Assembly: GCA_012295275.1 (NCBI GenBank)
Contig: CM022678.1
Span: 2,062,686-2,126,685 of the forward strand
From: Chrysomallon squamiferum
Taxonomy: Eukaryota > Mollusca > Gastropoda > Neomphalida > Peltospiridae
Reading direction: 5' to 3'
DNA length: 64,000 nt
Below, one piece after another: positions 63,899-64,000 of the stretch. The notes under the pieces are model-generated. The model was given only the letters and a program-made list of their open reading frames with translations. It searched no databases and was not told the DNA's origin. Each line of letters opens with the position of its first letter. The first letter of the stretch is position 1. A program made the translations under genes and the position numbers.

Positions 63899-64000
63899 TT
63901 TCGTTGTAAGTCTTTACCGACATCTCAGTGACAACAACAACAACAGCTACGTGACGTACGTGAGGTTGAACGCGACGCCCACTGCCGCTGTGATGAGCAT
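60608..64000 (-). CDS. SLC30A/ZnT zinc transporter, 5' part beyond window
   Basis: A cation diffusion facilitator that exports zinc from the cytosol into vesicles or out of the cell, usually by proton exchange. Visible coding exons: 64000-63960 (open to the right), 63277-63034, 62196-62091, 61275-61141 and 60753-60608, all phase-consistent, giving the last 223 residues. The first exon is transmembrane (LITAAVGVAFNLT). Next come a His-rich cytosolic loop (LHQHSHS, THSHN), TM5 with the metal-site pair in HVLGD, and YKIADPICTF leading into TM6. The C-terminal cytosolic domain follows with TPRNLNF, GVKDIHNLRVWSLT and HLAIG. The C-terminus has a CTRC motif. Loop, order and length resemble the ZnT2/3/4/8 subfamily; I cannot choose the member. 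The donor after exon 63277-63034 is GTTTGAG. Confidence -1.
61738..62045. repeat. Degenerate repeats around ATTGTACAAT in transporter intron
   Basis: About a dozen imperfect units of 20-30 bp carry TTGTACAATT or TATTGTACAA, a self-complementary core. They end about 50 bp before the exon donor at 62090. The rest of the intron (61276-62090) is AT-rich. Confidence -1.
62502..62960. repeat. A-rich (AAATA)n-type DNA in transporter intron
   Basis: AAATAAAATA-type repeats and decayed forms fill most of the intron from 62197 to 63033. The opposite strand gives a spurious hydrophobic frame. Confidence -1.
63297..63730. repeat. 145-bp tandem duplication and TAG trinucleotides in transporter intron
   Basis: A unit with ATACATATATAAATGAATAA, TCTGTACGTGTTTCTAAAT and TAG/GTA trinucleotides occurs twice, offset by 145 bp (about 63297-63441 and 63442-63586) with no difference I could see. 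Further AGT/AGC units run to 63730. Confidence -1.
63839..63894. repeat. (TC)n microsatellite in transporter intron
   Basis: A pure TC run about 65 bp from the donor at 63959. Confidence -1.

Overview
This is AT-rich, animal nuclear DNA, packed with microsatellites and carrying seven spliced protein genes. Introns, GT-AG junctions and family content (PRDM, TRIM, chaperonin, zinc transporter, small-molecule methyltransferase) make it metazoan. I favour a lophotrochozoan, perhaps a mollusc, but that is a weak inference from repeat style and gene mix.

Layout: (1) 1-8876, minus strand: a PRDM15-type gene, N-terminus at 8876, with a zinc knuckle, a PR/SET domain, three AT-hooks and 25 zinc fingers; its last visible exon runs off the left edge, open for 3.5 kb. 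(2) 14062-19315, minus: two tandem four-exon copies of an NNMT/INMT-type methyltransferase, each 266 aa, plus an orphan third copy of the 5' flank. (3) 21434-22402, minus: a two-coding-exon gene for a 99-aa secreted peptide with eight cysteines, perhaps with a non-coding first exon near 29.9-30.0 kb. (4) 30-40 kb: gene-poor, repeat-dominated DNA. (5) 40234-42107, minus: a two-exon RING, coiled-coil and beta-propeller protein, TRIM-like but without a B-box. (6) 43984-55481, plus: the complete 12-exon CCT1 (TCP-1 alpha) gene, 556 aa if one extra base in exon 6 is discounted. (7) 60608-64000, minus: the last five coding exons of an SLC30A/ZnT zinc transporter cut by the right edge.

The genes do not form a pathway; they are independent eukaryotic transcription units. 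Exon joins below were chosen by splice consensus, codon phase and family alignment from memory, and all phases close exactly.

The most unusual structure is a recurring arrangement in which a splice site and a few exon bases are copied as a tandem array inside the adjoining intron. It occurs at one donor in PRDM15 and at four acceptors in CCT1. I know of no named element of this kind. It could be ordinary slippage or unequal exchange that happens to span exon edges, or a bias of this genome that produces decoy splice sites.
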